Shown here: piece after piece, positions 54,122 to 62,533 of the stretch
Layout of the letters: each line of letters opens with the position of its first letter
Position numbering within the stretch: the first letter of the stretch is position 1
Source of the DNA: JAZKID01 sp965247525
GTDB taxonomy: Bacteria; Pseudomonadota; Alphaproteobacteria; Rhizobiales; UBA4765
Assembly: GCA_965247525.1 (NCBI GenBank)
Contig: OZ252015.1
Coordinates: 930,001-994,000 of the forward strand
Direction of reading: 5' to 3'
Length of the DNA: 64,000 bases
The notes under the pieces: model-generated
The model's database searches: none
The model's input: only the letters and a program-made list of their open reading frames with translations
What the model was told of the DNA's origin: nothing
Program-made: the position numbers and the translations under genes

Positions 54122-54303
54122 TCACTTTTTGCGCTTTGCAGGTTTTGCTTTGACAACAGGTTTCACTGGCTTTGAAGTGGCTTTCACAGGCCTAGACGCT
54201 GTCGGTTTTTTAAACTGCGGTGCATGCGCCGCTGTTGTTTTTGCACGCGGGACTGCTTTTGCAGGGCGCTTTGCATGAACCGGCTTTGCCGGTTGAGCGT
54301 TTA
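54122..54303 (-). pseudogene. Lys/Pro/Ala-rich tail frame detached from the carboxypeptidase gene
   Basis: Directly after an A9 run in the carboxypeptidase gene, another reading frame continues for about 60 codons to TGA at 54122. It encodes a Lys/Pro/Ala-rich stretch (for example QPAKPVHAKRPAKA and VKPVVKAKPAKRKK) with GC-rich, gene-like codons. A change of +1 or -2 in the A-run would join it in frame to the carboxypeptidase. It has no start of its own, so it is either a broken 3' end, an assembly or sequencing error, or expressed by slippage. Confidence 0.6.
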
Positions 54304-55638
54304 AGCTCTTTTTTTTTGAGCCGGTGCGGGAGCAGGAAGAGGAAGCGCTTGCGGCACGACAATACCTTGCTGTTGCGGGGGCGCCGCTTCAAGCCCTGCA
54401 GGAAGTTCCGGCAGAGCGCGGCCCGTCAGCGCGGCGCGCAGCGGAATGCCACGTGATTTATCGCCTTCATCAACCGTAATGTACAAAGGCTGCACCGCCG
54501 TGCGCGGACCCAGCAGGGATGCGCGCTTGCCCGGCTGTGCTGTCGCACTGGCAGCGCCGGGCGCAAACGCCATGATGTCGGATTGCACGTCTTCCATATC
54601 GGTGCGCTTCACGCGCCCGCAGATAAACTGTTTCATTTTTACCGCGTCGCCGCCGGCCGCGGCCGGAAGCGCTGCAAGCGTCACCTGCGCCGGTGCGGCC
54701 GAGCCGTTGAAATACCCCTGACCTGGCGCGCGCGACGGGCCGGCAAATGCCTTTTCAAGAAGCAGAGCGGCGCGCTCATCACGGGCGGCGGACGAATCCG
54801 CGCCAAGAACAACGGCAATGTAACGTTTTGAACCGCGCGTTGCGGTGGCAACAATGTTGAAACCGGAATCGCAGATGTAGCCGGTCTTGATCCCGTCCGC
54901 GCCTTCAAAGCGGCCGAGCAGCGGGTTGTGGTTTTTAATCATCGATGGGCCAACCTGAATGGCTTCCGTATTGAGAAACTGATGGAATTGCGGAAAGTCG
55001 CGAATGAGCGCGCGCGCCAGAATGGCAAGGTCGCGCGCCGAGGTCAGCTGCGCTGGATCAGGCAGGCCGTTCGGGTTCGACCATGTCGTGTCGCTCATGC
55101 CAAGCTGGCGGCTCCAGGAATTCATTTCCGTGACGAAGGCCGGAACGCTGCCCGAAACGCCTTCTGCAATCGACACCGCCATATCATTGGCCGATTTCAC
55201 CATGATCATGTAAAGGGCAGCCTCCAGGCTGACGAGACTGCCCGGCTTGAACCCCATTTTGGACGGCTTCTGGCTGGTGGCATAGGCGCTGACAGTGAGG
55301 GGCGAATCAAAGCGGATGCGACCGCTTTGAATGGCGCGAAAGGCGACATAGGCCGTCATCATTTTGGTCAGCGATGCCGGATGCCAGATGGTGCGCGCTT
55401 CTTGCCCGTCAAGCACGAGGCCGCTGGCAACATCGACGACGAGATAAGGGCGCTCCGGCTTTGGCAGCACAAGCAATGGCGCGGCAGCGGCTTTGCGCGC
55501 CTGTGCAGCCGGGGCTTTGGCAGGGTGCGCAGGCTTTGCCTCTGCCAGTCCGATTGACAAAGCAAGACTTGCCGCGCACAGGCCGAGAATTTGGAAAGAA
55601 CGCAAAATCGATAACCCCGAAAACTGTTTAGCCCACAT
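54301..55638 (-). CDS. D-alanyl-D-alanine carboxypeptidase (PBP5/6 type)
   Basis: A 445-residue penicillin-binding protein with signal peptide (about 1-34). Active-site motifs are Ser89-Leu-Thr-Lys92 (HPASLTKMM), Ser149-Ala-Asn151 and Lys251-Thr-Gly253 (ADGIKTGYICDSG). It trims the terminal D-Ala from peptidoglycan stem peptides in the periplasm. ATG 55638 is used; an in-frame TTG at 55674 is less likely. The annotated stop (TAA 54301-54303) comes just after CAAAAAAAAAG; a one-base shift in that run adds about 60 Lys/Pro/Ala-rich residues. Confidence 0.92.
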   Translation of the reverse strand: MWAKQFSGLSILRSFQILGLCAASLALSIGLAEAKPAHPAKAPAAQARKAAAAPLLVLPKPERPYLVVDVASGLVLDGQEARTIWHPASLTKMMTAYVAFRAIQSGRIRFDSPLTVSAYATSQKPSKMGFKPGSLVSLEAALYMIMVKSANDMAVSIAEGVSGSVPAFVTEMNSWSRQLGMSDTTWSNPNGLPDPAQLTSARDLAILARALIRDFPQFHQFLNTEAIQVGPSMIKNHNPLLGRFEGADGIKTGYICDSGFNIVATATRGSKRYIAVVLGADSSAARDERAALLLEKAFAGPSRAPGQGYFNGSAAPAQVTLAALPAAAGGDAVKMKQFICGRVKRTDMEDVQSDIMAFAPGAASATAQPGKRASLLGPRTAVQPLYITVDEGDKSRGIPLRAALTGRALPELPAGLEAAPPQQQGIVVPQALPLPAPAPAQKKRA

Positions 55639-55806
55639 CTGGCGGAGATTCTCATGATTTCCCCAAGGGGTCAAATCGGGCGCAGGCCTGGCGCAGCTTT
55701 GCTGTGGAAGAGCTTTGAAAAGTTACGAGCGATAAAAACGTGAATTGAACCCCGGCGCAAAGGCCGGAATGGCTTTTTCTAACATTAAACTTATTGCACA
55801 ATAATT

Positions 55807-56382
55807 TTAATTATTCCTGCCTCCGGGTTCGCGCTGAGGAACACGTGAATCACCTTTCGAAACATATATATTTTGACAATGCTTGCCGTCAGCATCGCAA
55901 TCCCTGATTAATAGCGCATCTTTCTTTGGTATTTGATAAGTAATGGTTTTGCAAGAATCGTTGTCTCGGCTAGAAGCATGACACTCTGTGCCTGAAACTG
56001 TAACAAGCTCGTTATCCGGATTTGTGTTTTGTGCTGCAGAAACTTGGGCAGGAAGAATATTCTGAAACTCATCCCATGTCAGCAAACCGTCTTTATTCGT
56101 ATCGACAAATTGAAAGACCGTTTTGTTAATGTCGTCGATATCATCTTTACGAATGACATTACCCTGTCCAAATGTTTTTATTGTAACATACCTATTTATA
56201 TCAAGAATTTTATTCCGCTGACATTCTACCTTACCCAGTCGGCCATCTTTGCCTTTTTGCCTATAATTTTCGCCGACAATCACATCCTGCGAAGCAAGAT
56301 AAAGCATAAAGGCTTCTTGCGTGATTGGGTTTTGTCCGTTTATCTCATTAAATAGCTGTCGAATTGAATTGTTTACGGCCAT
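55807..56382 (-). CDS. EF-hand protein, member B of an adjacent pair
   Basis: 191 residues, no signal peptide; family not recognised. One canonical EF-hand loop lies at Asp94-Glu105 (DTNKDGLLTWDE). The N-terminus (FNEINGQNPITQEAF) resembles that of the next gene upstream. The C-terminal third carries Cys-loop segments (ECHASSRDNDSC and RDCDADGKHC). ATG 56382 is used; 19 further codons upstream are open. It lies behind an intrinsic terminator (56441-56470), so it may have its own promoter: TTGACT occurs on the minus strand at about 56430-56435. Composition is AT-rich relative to neighbours. Confidence 0.7.
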   Translation of the reverse strand: MAVNNSIRQLFNEINGQNPITQEAFMLYLASQDVIVGENYRQKGKDGRLGKVECQRNKILDINRYVTIKTFGQGNVIRKDDIDDINKTVFQFVDTNKDGLLTWDEFQNILPAQVSAAQNTNPDNELVTVSGTECHASSRDNDSCKTITYQIPKKDALLIRDCDADGKHCQNIYVSKGDSRVPQREPGGRNN

Positions 56383-56440
56383 AGCGCTTCCTATCATTAC
56401 AATTTTCAAAGCTATGCCGGAATGAATAAGAGTCAACAAA

Positions 56441-56470
56441 AAAAATCCCGGCCCAAAAGCCGGGATTTTT
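56441..56470 (-). terminator. Intrinsic terminator between the two EF-hand genes
   Basis: Arms AAAAATCCCGGC and GCCGGGATTTTT with a 6-nt loop; on the minus strand a run of eight T follows. Nearly identical in stem sequence to the terminator at 57028-57060. Confidence 0.9.
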
Positions 56471-56493
56471 AAAACTTAAGGTTTGTCGCTATC

Positions 56494-56976
56494 CTAAGGC
56501 CTTGCCGGGTCAATTCCACGTTCATAATGATCACCGCCTTTTCCAGAGGATTTTTTTTCCTGAAGGGGATTAGGTTGAACTTTAAATTCGGAGGATGTTA
56601 TTAAACCATCTCCGTCCTTATCATGAAACTTGAAAAAGTTTTTTGAGAGAATAGGAATATTAGTATAGAAATCTGTTTCGCATGTTCGATCACCTTCTTT
56701 TGTGCTTCCCGAGCACTTTTCTTTTTGATCTGCGTAACCGCGCGTGTAAAAAGGCGTTGTATTGCTTTCATTTTCGCTAAGCTCATTATCTTGACCTTTC
56801 GCAGATATCCAATCACAAGTGCGATCTGACTCCTTGCCACCCCCTGAGCACTGCAGTTTATATCGTTCAATTTCAACATCGAACTTTGAAAAATAATTTT
56901 CCAATTGCTGTTTATTGAACGCTTGCCCATTGTTTATTGTTTTGAAGATTTCTGCTGGATTAAAACCAGATGCCAT
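56494..56976 (-). CDS. EF-hand protein, member A of an adjacent pair
   Basis: 160 residues, no signal peptide; family not recognised. A textbook EF-hand loop spans Asp119-Glu130 (DKDGDGLITSSE). A 12-residue Cys motif CSGxxKExDRTC occurs twice, at 43-54 and 88-99. The N-terminus (FKTINNGQAFNKQQLENYF) is similar to member B. It lies between two nearly identical terminators, so it is probably its own transcription unit. Calcium binding is likely from the loop; a single EF-hand usually pairs by dimerisation. Role unknown. Confidence 0.72.
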   Translation of the reverse strand: MASGFNPAEIFKTINNGQAFNKQQLENYFSKFDVEIERYKLQCSGGGKESDRTCDWISAKGQDNELSENESNTTPFYTRGYADQKEKCSGSTKEGDRTCETDFYTNIPILSKNFFKFHDKDGDGLITSSEFKVQPNPLQEKKSSGKGGDHYERGIDPARP

Positions 56977-57027
56977 TTCTTTCTCCTCTGTGAGAGGCCA
57001 AGCCTATTCCTCAATTTATAAGATGCA

Positions 57028-57060
57028 ACAAAAAAATCCCGGCACCAAGGCCGGGATTTT
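57028..57060 (-). terminator. Intrinsic terminator of the porin gene
   Basis: Arms AAAATCCCGGC (57033-57043) and GCCGGGATTTT (57050-57060) with a 6-nt loop and a T-run on the minus strand, 19 bp after the porin stop codon. Confidence 0.9.
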
Positions 57061-57079
57061 CTGAGGTACGTTTTAAAGC

Positions 57080-58420
57080 TTAGAAGCTGCGTTGGACCCG
57101 GAAAATACTGCCGACTGCATCAAAATTTTCTTCGGTGTTTGCTGCCGCTTGTTTTGTTACATTTGCGTAGAATATTTCACCGCCGATTGTGTAATTTTCA
57201 ACTGGCGACCATTCAAGGTTGGCTGCAAGGTTCCAAGCATCATTGACCTTTCCTTCAGTAGACGCCAACGCCCCACCGGGATTACGGTTTGCACTTGCAT
57301 AACCGCCATAAGCTGTGGATGTCCAAGTCGGGCTCCAGTGATGTTGGAAACTGCCTTGGGCAACCCAGCCAGAAGTTGAATTCAAACTATAGGCGCCTAA
57401 AGTCGTCGTGTCATAAACTGCAGTATCATCGCCCCAACCACTAAGGTGACCAGCAGCACCATCGGAATATGCGAATTTAGCCTGAACTGCGTCACCTTTA
57501 CCTAATGCATCAAGGTTGACGTTTCCACCAAGGCCGACGGCATAACCAATGTAGCTGTCAACAACTCCTGCCTGAGCCTGCTGTGCAGGCGGCGCCTTAT
57601 TTGTCGCAGTCGTTGCGTTGTAGTTTCCTAAGGCACCTGAAGCAAAAAGCAGACCCCAGTCAAATTTTCCTACAACATTGCCAACCAATTCTGGAGCATA
57701 TGTTCTATCTGTTGCGACAGGAGTATCTGAAATAAAAGCCTCTGAGCCCCCTTTTGCAAAATCGCCATCTCCACCATCATAGGCATCATGATCTTCAATA
57801 GCGATTGAAGCTGACACCTCTTTTGAAAAGTTTGCGGTGTAACCTAGCATAGAAACGCGATTCCCGCCAAAATCACCGACAGCACTACCATAGCCACCAA
57901 TTGCACCATCTGGTCCAAAAAAGCTTTCCTTGTGGCCCGCTGTAATGCCTGCCCACTCAACATAGGCATAACGTATCGCAAATTTGGATGTATCCCCGTT
58001 TGTTTTGGCATCAGCTTGCAGCGTTATGTTTCCACGCAGCGCGCCATAATCTGTTTGCGTGACTGTATCTGCTCCAAATCGCATAGCCGTTCCGGCGCTA
58101 TAAGTATCGTTCAGATTATGGCCGTCGCCCACCGCTCCAACATCGCCTGGTTCCCAACTGTCATCGGCAGCTGTATTTTCGTGAAGAAAAATTTGCGCAC
58201 GAATAAGACCAATAATTTTCAAACACGTATTGCTGTTCGGGACGATGTAATAGCCCTTCTTGTCTTTGCAGTTGACGACTGGTGGCGGCGGCTCGAAGGC
58301 GGCGGCGACAATCGGGGCCGGCGCAACGGCACGGACCGGATCCATGTCGGCGGCAAAGGCCGCGCTGCTGAGGGACACTAACGCCGTTGTACCGGCGAGA
58401 ACTGACAAGAAACGCGACAT
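57080..58420 (-). CDS. Outer-membrane porin (Omp2b-like, Hyphomicrobiales type)
   Basis: A 446-residue porin. The signal peptide is about 1-23 (ending SSAAFA). After a Pro/Ala segment, VVNCKDKKGYYIVPNSNTC is the conserved N-terminal Cys-containing part of rhizobial porins, and the body shows alternating beta-strand patterns ending in a C-terminal Phe (FRVQRSF), the outer-membrane sorting signal. ATG 58420 is preferred; TTG 58429 is also in frame. It appears to be transcribed alone, with its own terminator and a long upstream region. Confidence 0.92.
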   Translation of the reverse strand: MSRFLSVLAGTTALVSLSSAAFAADMDPVRAVAPAPIVAAAFEPPPPVVNCKDKKGYYIVPNSNTCLKIIGLIRAQIFLHENTAADDSWEPGDVGAVGDGHNLNDTYSAGTAMRFGADTVTQTDYGALRGNITLQADAKTNGDTSKFAIRYAYVEWAGITAGHKESFFGPDGAIGGYGSAVGDFGGNRVSMLGYTANFSKEVSASIAIEDHDAYDGGDGDFAKGGSEAFISDTPVATDRTYAPELVGNVVGKFDWGLLFASGALGNYNATTATNKAPPAQQAQAGVVDSYIGYAVGLGGNVNLDALGKGDAVQAKFAYSDGAAGHLSGWGDDTAVYDTTTLGAYSLNSTSGWVAQGSFQHHWSPTWTSTAYGGYASANRNPGGALASTEGKVNDAWNLAANLEWSPVENYTIGGEIFYANVTKQAAANTEENFDAVGSIFRVQRSF

Positions 58421-58875
58421 GATACTCAAAAACCCCCAACATGGTTGTTACGCGGGCCAGCCCCATTCTGCCTTCTGCAGAACATGCGGATACCCCAGAC
58501 TTCCCCTGAGTATTTACCAAACAGCTTAAAACAAGATTAAGGTTACTTGGATGCCAAAAGTATTGGTTATTATCTTCTTGGTTATTGAAGTAAACGCCAA
58601 GTTATCTTTTATAGTTAACCAATACTGAATCGATTGAAAAGCTTGGGCTTTGCAGGCGGTTTGCGCTGGAGCCAACCTTACTTGCGCTGCATATGCGCAA
58701 GCCCATCACTGAAGCGAAAGCACACACCACTATTCATTTATAAATTTTCGTTCTAGCGATGCCGAAATTTTATCTGTCGCGCTTTTAAAATGATGCTGTT
58801 CGCTGACGCTCGCGCAAGCGCTCGGGTTTCTTATTTACGCCGTTCAGCAAGCTTCGGGGCTCTTTGTTACGCCGT
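58421..58875. other. 455-bp intergenic region upstream of the porin gene
   Basis: No gene is seen. The porin-proximal half presumably holds its promoter and leader and includes a TTAA-N7-TTAA site (58526-58540). The half near rlmN contains a 24-bp direct repeat (58835-58858 and 58867-58890). Confidence 0.6.
58526..58540. promoter_or_regulatory. CtrA-like half-site pair TTAA-N7-TTAA
   Basis: TTAA (58526-58529), seven bases, TTAA (58537-58540), about 105 bp upstream of the porin ATG. This matches the CtrA consensus TTAA-N7-TTAA(C) except that the last base is G. Relevance is suggested by the divL-like gene in the window, but such sites also occur by chance in AT-rich spacers. Confidence 0.35.
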
Positions 58876-58890
58876 TCAGCAAGCTTCGGG
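58835..58890. repeat. 24-bp direct repeat covering the rlmN stop codon
   Basis: TTACGCCGTTCAGCAAGCTT with GGG-side extension occurs at 58835-58858 and 58867-58890, a 32-bp period. The right copy contains the last codons and TGA of rlmN, so the left copy is a duplicated gene end. Confidence 0.85.
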
Positions 58891-60024
58891 CGTGATCTGC
58901 CGTGCGCGAAACGACAGTTTTTCGGTTTCTGATTTCAGCTGGCCGCAGGCGGCGAAAATGTCGCGGCCGCGCGGGGTCCGCACCGGCGAGGCATAGCCCG
59001 CGTCAAACACGATCTGCGAAAACCGCTCGATCCTGTCCCAGCTCGAGCACTCATAAACTGTGCCCGGCCACGGGTTGAACGGAATCAAATTGATTTTGGC
59101 AGGAATGTTTTTCAGCAGTTTGACAAGACGGCGCGCATCGTCATCACTGTCATTGACGTCTTTCAGCATTACATATTCGAACGTAATGCGTTTGGCATTC
59201 GACACGCCCGGATAAGAGCGACAGGCGTCAAGGAGCGCCTGCAGATTGTATTTTTTATTGAGCGGCACAAGCTGGTTGCGCAGCTCGTCGGTGGTGGCAT
59301 GCAAGGAGATGGCCAGCATGCTGGCCGTGTCATGTCCCAGTTCTTCGATTTTCGGCACGACGCCCGAGGTCGACACCGTAATGCGGCGGCGTGACACGGC
59401 AAGGCCGTCGCCATCGCTTATCACATCAATGGCACGCGCCACTTCGGGCAGATTGTACAATGGCTCGCCCATGCCCATGAACACGATATTGGTGACCGCA
59501 CGCGTGTCATCATCAGCGCTTTTAAGATGCGGCCAGTCTTCAAGCGTGTCGCGGGCGATGAGAAGCTGCGCGGCAATTTCCTGATGCGTCAGATTGCGCA
59601 CCAGTTTTTGCGTGCCGGTGTGGCAAAACGTGCATGACAGCGTGCAGCCGACCTGGCTCGACACGCACAGCGTGCCACGGCCCTGCTCCGGAATGTACAC
59701 ACATTCAACGAGATGCGCTTTCTGGTTGGGATTGTCGGCGGGAAGCGCCACCAGCCATTTGCGCGTACCATCGACCGACTTTTGCGCCACCGTCACCTGC
59801 GGGCGCTCCAGCGTATAATGTTGCTCAAGTAAAGCGCGCAGCTCTTTCGCCACATTCTTCATATCGGCAAAAGACGTCACGCCGCGATGATAGATCCAGT
59901 GCCACAACTGCTCGCTGCGCATTTTAATGGCGCGTGGTTCGACGCCAACCGCGCTCAGCGCCTCGGCCAAGGCCGCGCGGTCAAGACCGGCAAGACTTTT
60001 GCGAGGCACTACTGTTTCGGACAT
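58876..60024 (-). CDS. rlmN: Dual-specificity RNA methyltransferase RlmN
   Basis: A 382-residue radical-SAM enzyme that methylates C2 of A2503 in 23S rRNA and A37 in some tRNAs. The cluster cysteines are Cys127, Cys131 and Cys134 (GCTLSCTFCHTG). GMGEPLYNLP binds SAM, and the catalytic Cys lies in RGRDIFAACGQL near the C-terminus. The length is usual. Its start overlaps the 3' end of the IalB-like gene by 16 nt, so they are probably co-transcribed. Confidence 0.95.
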   Translation of the reverse strand: MSETVVPRKSLAGLDRAALAEALSAVGVEPRAIKMRSEQLWHWIYHRGVTSFADMKNVAKELRALLEQHYTLERPQVTVAQKSVDGTRKWLVALPADNPNQKAHLVECVYIPEQGRGTLCVSSQVGCTLSCTFCHTGTQKLVRNLTHQEIAAQLLIARDTLEDWPHLKSADDDTRAVTNIVFMGMGEPLYNLPEVARAIDVISDGDGLAVSRRRITVSTSGVVPKIEELGHDTASMLAISLHATTDELRNQLVPLNKKYNLQALLDACRSYPGVSNAKRITFEYVMLKDVNDSDDDARRLVKLLKNIPAKINLIPFNPWPGTVYECSSWDRIERFSQIVFDAGYASPVRTPRGRDIFAACGQLKSETEKLSFRARQITPEAC

Positions 60025-60542
60025 TCTTTATCAATCATGTCTATCGCCTGCGGCAGGCCGGGAAGCGCGTAACGGTCCGTGGTGACAGAGCCGCGCTTTG
60101 ATGTGGCCTTGATGACGGCCTCTTTGCCTTTGCGCATGGCCGCAATCGCGCGGTCCTGCTGTTTGGTGTCGGCCATCCACGCGCCTTCGCCCGTACTGGC
60201 AAGGTTGAATTTTTCGCCGCCGACAATCTGCAGGCTGCCTGCGGTATTGGGTTTGAGCGGATAGCCTTGCGCAAGGCTGATTTCGTTGCGCACCTTGTCT
60301 TTGGGGCGGTGCGTGACGAAAATATAGGCCGGGTCGCGCCGCAGGTCAGGCGGATCACTTTTTGCAGGCTGGGTCACGGTGTAGCAGGATTTTCCCGCCT
60401 CAGTTTCAAGCTTGTAGACGGTCCAGCCATTGAAATTGCCTAGCTCGGTCGGCGCAACAGCTTTCGCCGCGTTAGGTGTTTGCGCAAGCGCCTCGCCAGA
60501 AACGAGACACCCGACCAAGAAAAAGGCGGTTTTTTTCAACAT
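60009..60542 (-). CDS. Invasion-associated locus B (IalB) family protein
   Basis: A 177-residue exported protein with signal peptide (about 1-20, ending GEALA). The IalB body has FNGWTVYKLETEAGKSCYTVTQP, a RPKDKVRNEIS segment, and GEGAWMADTKQQDRAIAAMRKGKEAVIKA with a C-terminal Cys. IalB proteins were named in Bartonella but are widespread and periplasmic in alphaproteobacteria, without proven general function. The rhizobial gene order IalB-rlmN is common. Confidence 0.88.
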   Translation of the reverse strand: MLKKTAFFLVGCLVSGEALAQTPNAAKAVAPTELGNFNGWTVYKLETEAGKSCYTVTQPAKSDPPDLRRDPAYIFVTHRPKDKVRNEISLAQGYPLKPNTAGSLQIVGGEKFNLASTGEGAWMADTKQQDRAIAAMRKGKEAVIKATSKRGSVTTDRYALPGLPQAIDMIDKECPKQ

Positions 60543-60628
60543 GTCCCATTATCGCGTTTTTTAGGCAAAGCGGCAAGCCTTGCGAAAGCCCGCTTGCGCG
60601 CAGGCGTGGCCTTTCCTATCACTATGGC

Positions 60629-61393
60629 ATGTCGCTGGATGTCGTCGACCTTCGCAATTTTTACGCAAGCGTCCTTGGCGCAACTGCAAGGCGGCTGATT
60701 GGCGCGCGTCTGAAACGGCGCTGGCACACTGTCGCGGGGGAAAGCCTGCTGGGGCTTGGCTATGCCACGCCATATCTGAAAAGCTTTCGCGACGAGGCGC
60801 TGCGCACGCTGGCCATGATGCCCGCAACCCAAGGCGTGGTGCACTGGCCGCCGCCGGGCGAGCCCTCCTCCACCGCGCTTGTCGATGAATATGAACTGCC
60901 TTTGCCCTCGGCAAGCATTGACCGCGTAATGTGCCTGCATCTTCTGGAACATGCCGAACACCCGGCCGAGCTTCTGTCAGAGCTCTGGCGCGTGCTGGGG
61001 CCGGGCGGGCGCCTGCTTCTGGTCGTGCCAAACCGGCGCGGCTGGTGGGCACGCAGCGAAGCCACGCCTTTTGGACACGGCCACCCGTATTCACGGCCAC
61101 AGCTGACGCATTTGCTGCGCGAATCCCTGTTCTCGCCCTTGCACTGGAGCGAGGTTCTTTATATGCCACCGTCCGAGCGCGCCTGGATTTTATCATCCGC
61201 CCTTTTGTGGGAGCGCTTTGGCACAAGCCTATCAGCACCCTTTGCCGGCCTTCACCTTGTTGAAGCCACAAAGCAGGTTTATTCGGCTTTGCCTGTGCGG
61301 CGGCGGCGGCGTTTGATGCAGATGCGGCCGGTGCTCATTCCAGAGCCAAGCGCGCAAAATCGCGTTTCCCAAGACCGCTCAACCTTTGTTTAA
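60629..61393 (+). CDS. Class I SAM-dependent methyltransferase (type 11 fold)
   Basis: 254 residues. The clearest part is the C-terminal half of a Methyltransf_11 domain: SIDRVMCLHLLEHAEHPAELL followed by LWRVLGPGGRLLLVVPNR. The N-terminal SAM motif I is weak, as in relatives next to hisC in rhizobia. ATG 60629 is chosen; the longer frame runs over the divergent IalB gene. The substrate is unknown. It precedes hisC by 27 bp. Confidence 0.8.
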   Translation: MSLDVVDLRNFYASVLGATARRLIGARLKRRWHTVAGESLLGLGYATPYLKSFRDEALRTLAMMPATQGVVHWPPPGEPSSTALVDEYELPLPSASIDRVMCLHLLEHAEHPAELLSELWRVLGPGGRLLLVVPNRRGWWARSEATPFGHGHPYSRPQLTHLLRESLFSPLHWSEVLYMPPSERAWILSSALLWERFGTSLSAPFAGLHLVEATKQVYSALPVRRRRRLMQMRPVLIPEPSAQNRVSQDRSTFV

Positions 61394-61420
61394 ACTCTTG
61401 CAGCCATAACACACCTTCTG

Positions 61421-62533
61421 ATGTCCAAACCTGTGCCTGACGACTTTCCCCATCCGCGCCCGAATATTGACGACGTTGCGCCTTACACGCCCGGACGCGC
61501 GCAGAGCACTGGCACAAATGAGGTGCACAAACTCTCGTCCAATGAATCGCCTTTCGGCCCCAGCCCTCTGGCATTGGCGGCGTATGAGGCGGCGGCAAAA
61601 AAAATCGGCGTTTATCCTGATGGCGGCTCAAACGATCTGCGTGCGGCCATTGGTGCCACATACAATCTCGATCCGTCGCGGATTATCTGCGGTGCTGGCA
61701 TCGATGATCTGCTCGTGCTGATCAGCCGCGTCTATTTAACGGTTGGCGATGAAGCGATCTACACGCAATATGGCTTCAACATGTATGCGATTGATATTGC
61801 CGCATCGGGGGCAAAAGCCGTTGTCGTTCCCGAACAGGAATTCACCGCCGATGTCGACGCGATTTTAAGCCATGTTACGGCGCGCACAAAAGTTGTGTTT
61901 CTTGCCAACCCGAACAATCCGACAGGCACATATTTACCGGCGCGTGAGATCAAACGTCTCTATGATGGCCTGCCAAAGTCCTGCCTGTTTGTGCTCGACG
62001 AAGCCTATAATGAATTTGTCGATGACGAGCCGCCCTGTGGCTTTGAGCTTGCCAAAGACGCCGCAAATATTCTCGTGACCCGCACATTTTCAAAAGCCTA
62101 TGCCCTTGCGGGCCTGCGCCTCGGCTTTGCGTATGGGCCACAGCATGTCATTGACTCCATGAATAAAGTCCGCCTGATTTTCGGGGTATCGACAGCCGCC
62201 TCCGCTGCGGGCATCGCAGCGCTTCAAGACCAGAACCATGTGTCGGCGCTGACCGCGCATGTCAACACATGGCGGCCATGGCTGTTTGATGCGCTGACCG
62301 CTCTGGGCTTAAAGGTCACGCCTTCGAAAACCAATTTTTTGCTGGTGCATTTTGATGAGACAGGTGCTGCAACCGCAAAAGCCGCCGATGCTTTTCTGAT
62401 GGACAAAGGATATATCCTGCGCCGTCTTGAACCCTATGGGCTGACAAACGCGCTGCGGCTGACCATCGGTACGGCGCAAGAAAACCAAAAAATCGTCGAG
62501 CTGCTGCGCGCGTTTCTGGAGCAAAACGCATGA
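61421..62533 (+). CDS. hisC: Histidinol-phosphate aminotransferase
   Basis: A 370-residue class I/II PLP aminotransferase. SSNESPFGPSPLA is the N-terminal HisC signature, LANPNNPTGTY and FVLDEAYNEF contact PLP, and the Schiff-base Lys is in TRTFSKAYALAGLRLGFAYG. It makes histidinol phosphate, and in alphaproteobacteria often also serves aromatic transamination. The overlap with the dehydrogenase gene (ATGA) supports a link to Tyr/Phe synthesis. Confidence 0.93.
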   Translation: MSKPVPDDFPHPRPNIDDVAPYTPGRAQSTGTNEVHKLSSNESPFGPSPLALAAYEAAAKKIGVYPDGGSNDLRAAIGATYNLDPSRIICGAGIDDLLVLISRVYLTVGDEAIYTQYGFNMYAIDIAASGAKAVVVPEQEFTADVDAILSHVTARTKVVFLANPNNPTGTYLPAREIKRLYDGLPKSCLFVLDEAYNEFVDDEPPCGFELAKDAANILVTRTFSKAYALAGLRLGFAYGPQHVIDSMNKVRLIFGVSTAASAAGIAALQDQNHVSALTAHVNTWRPWLFDALTALGLKVTPSKTNFLLVHFDETGAATAKAADAFLMDKGYILRRLEPYGLTNALRLTIGTAQENQKIVELLRAFLEQNA

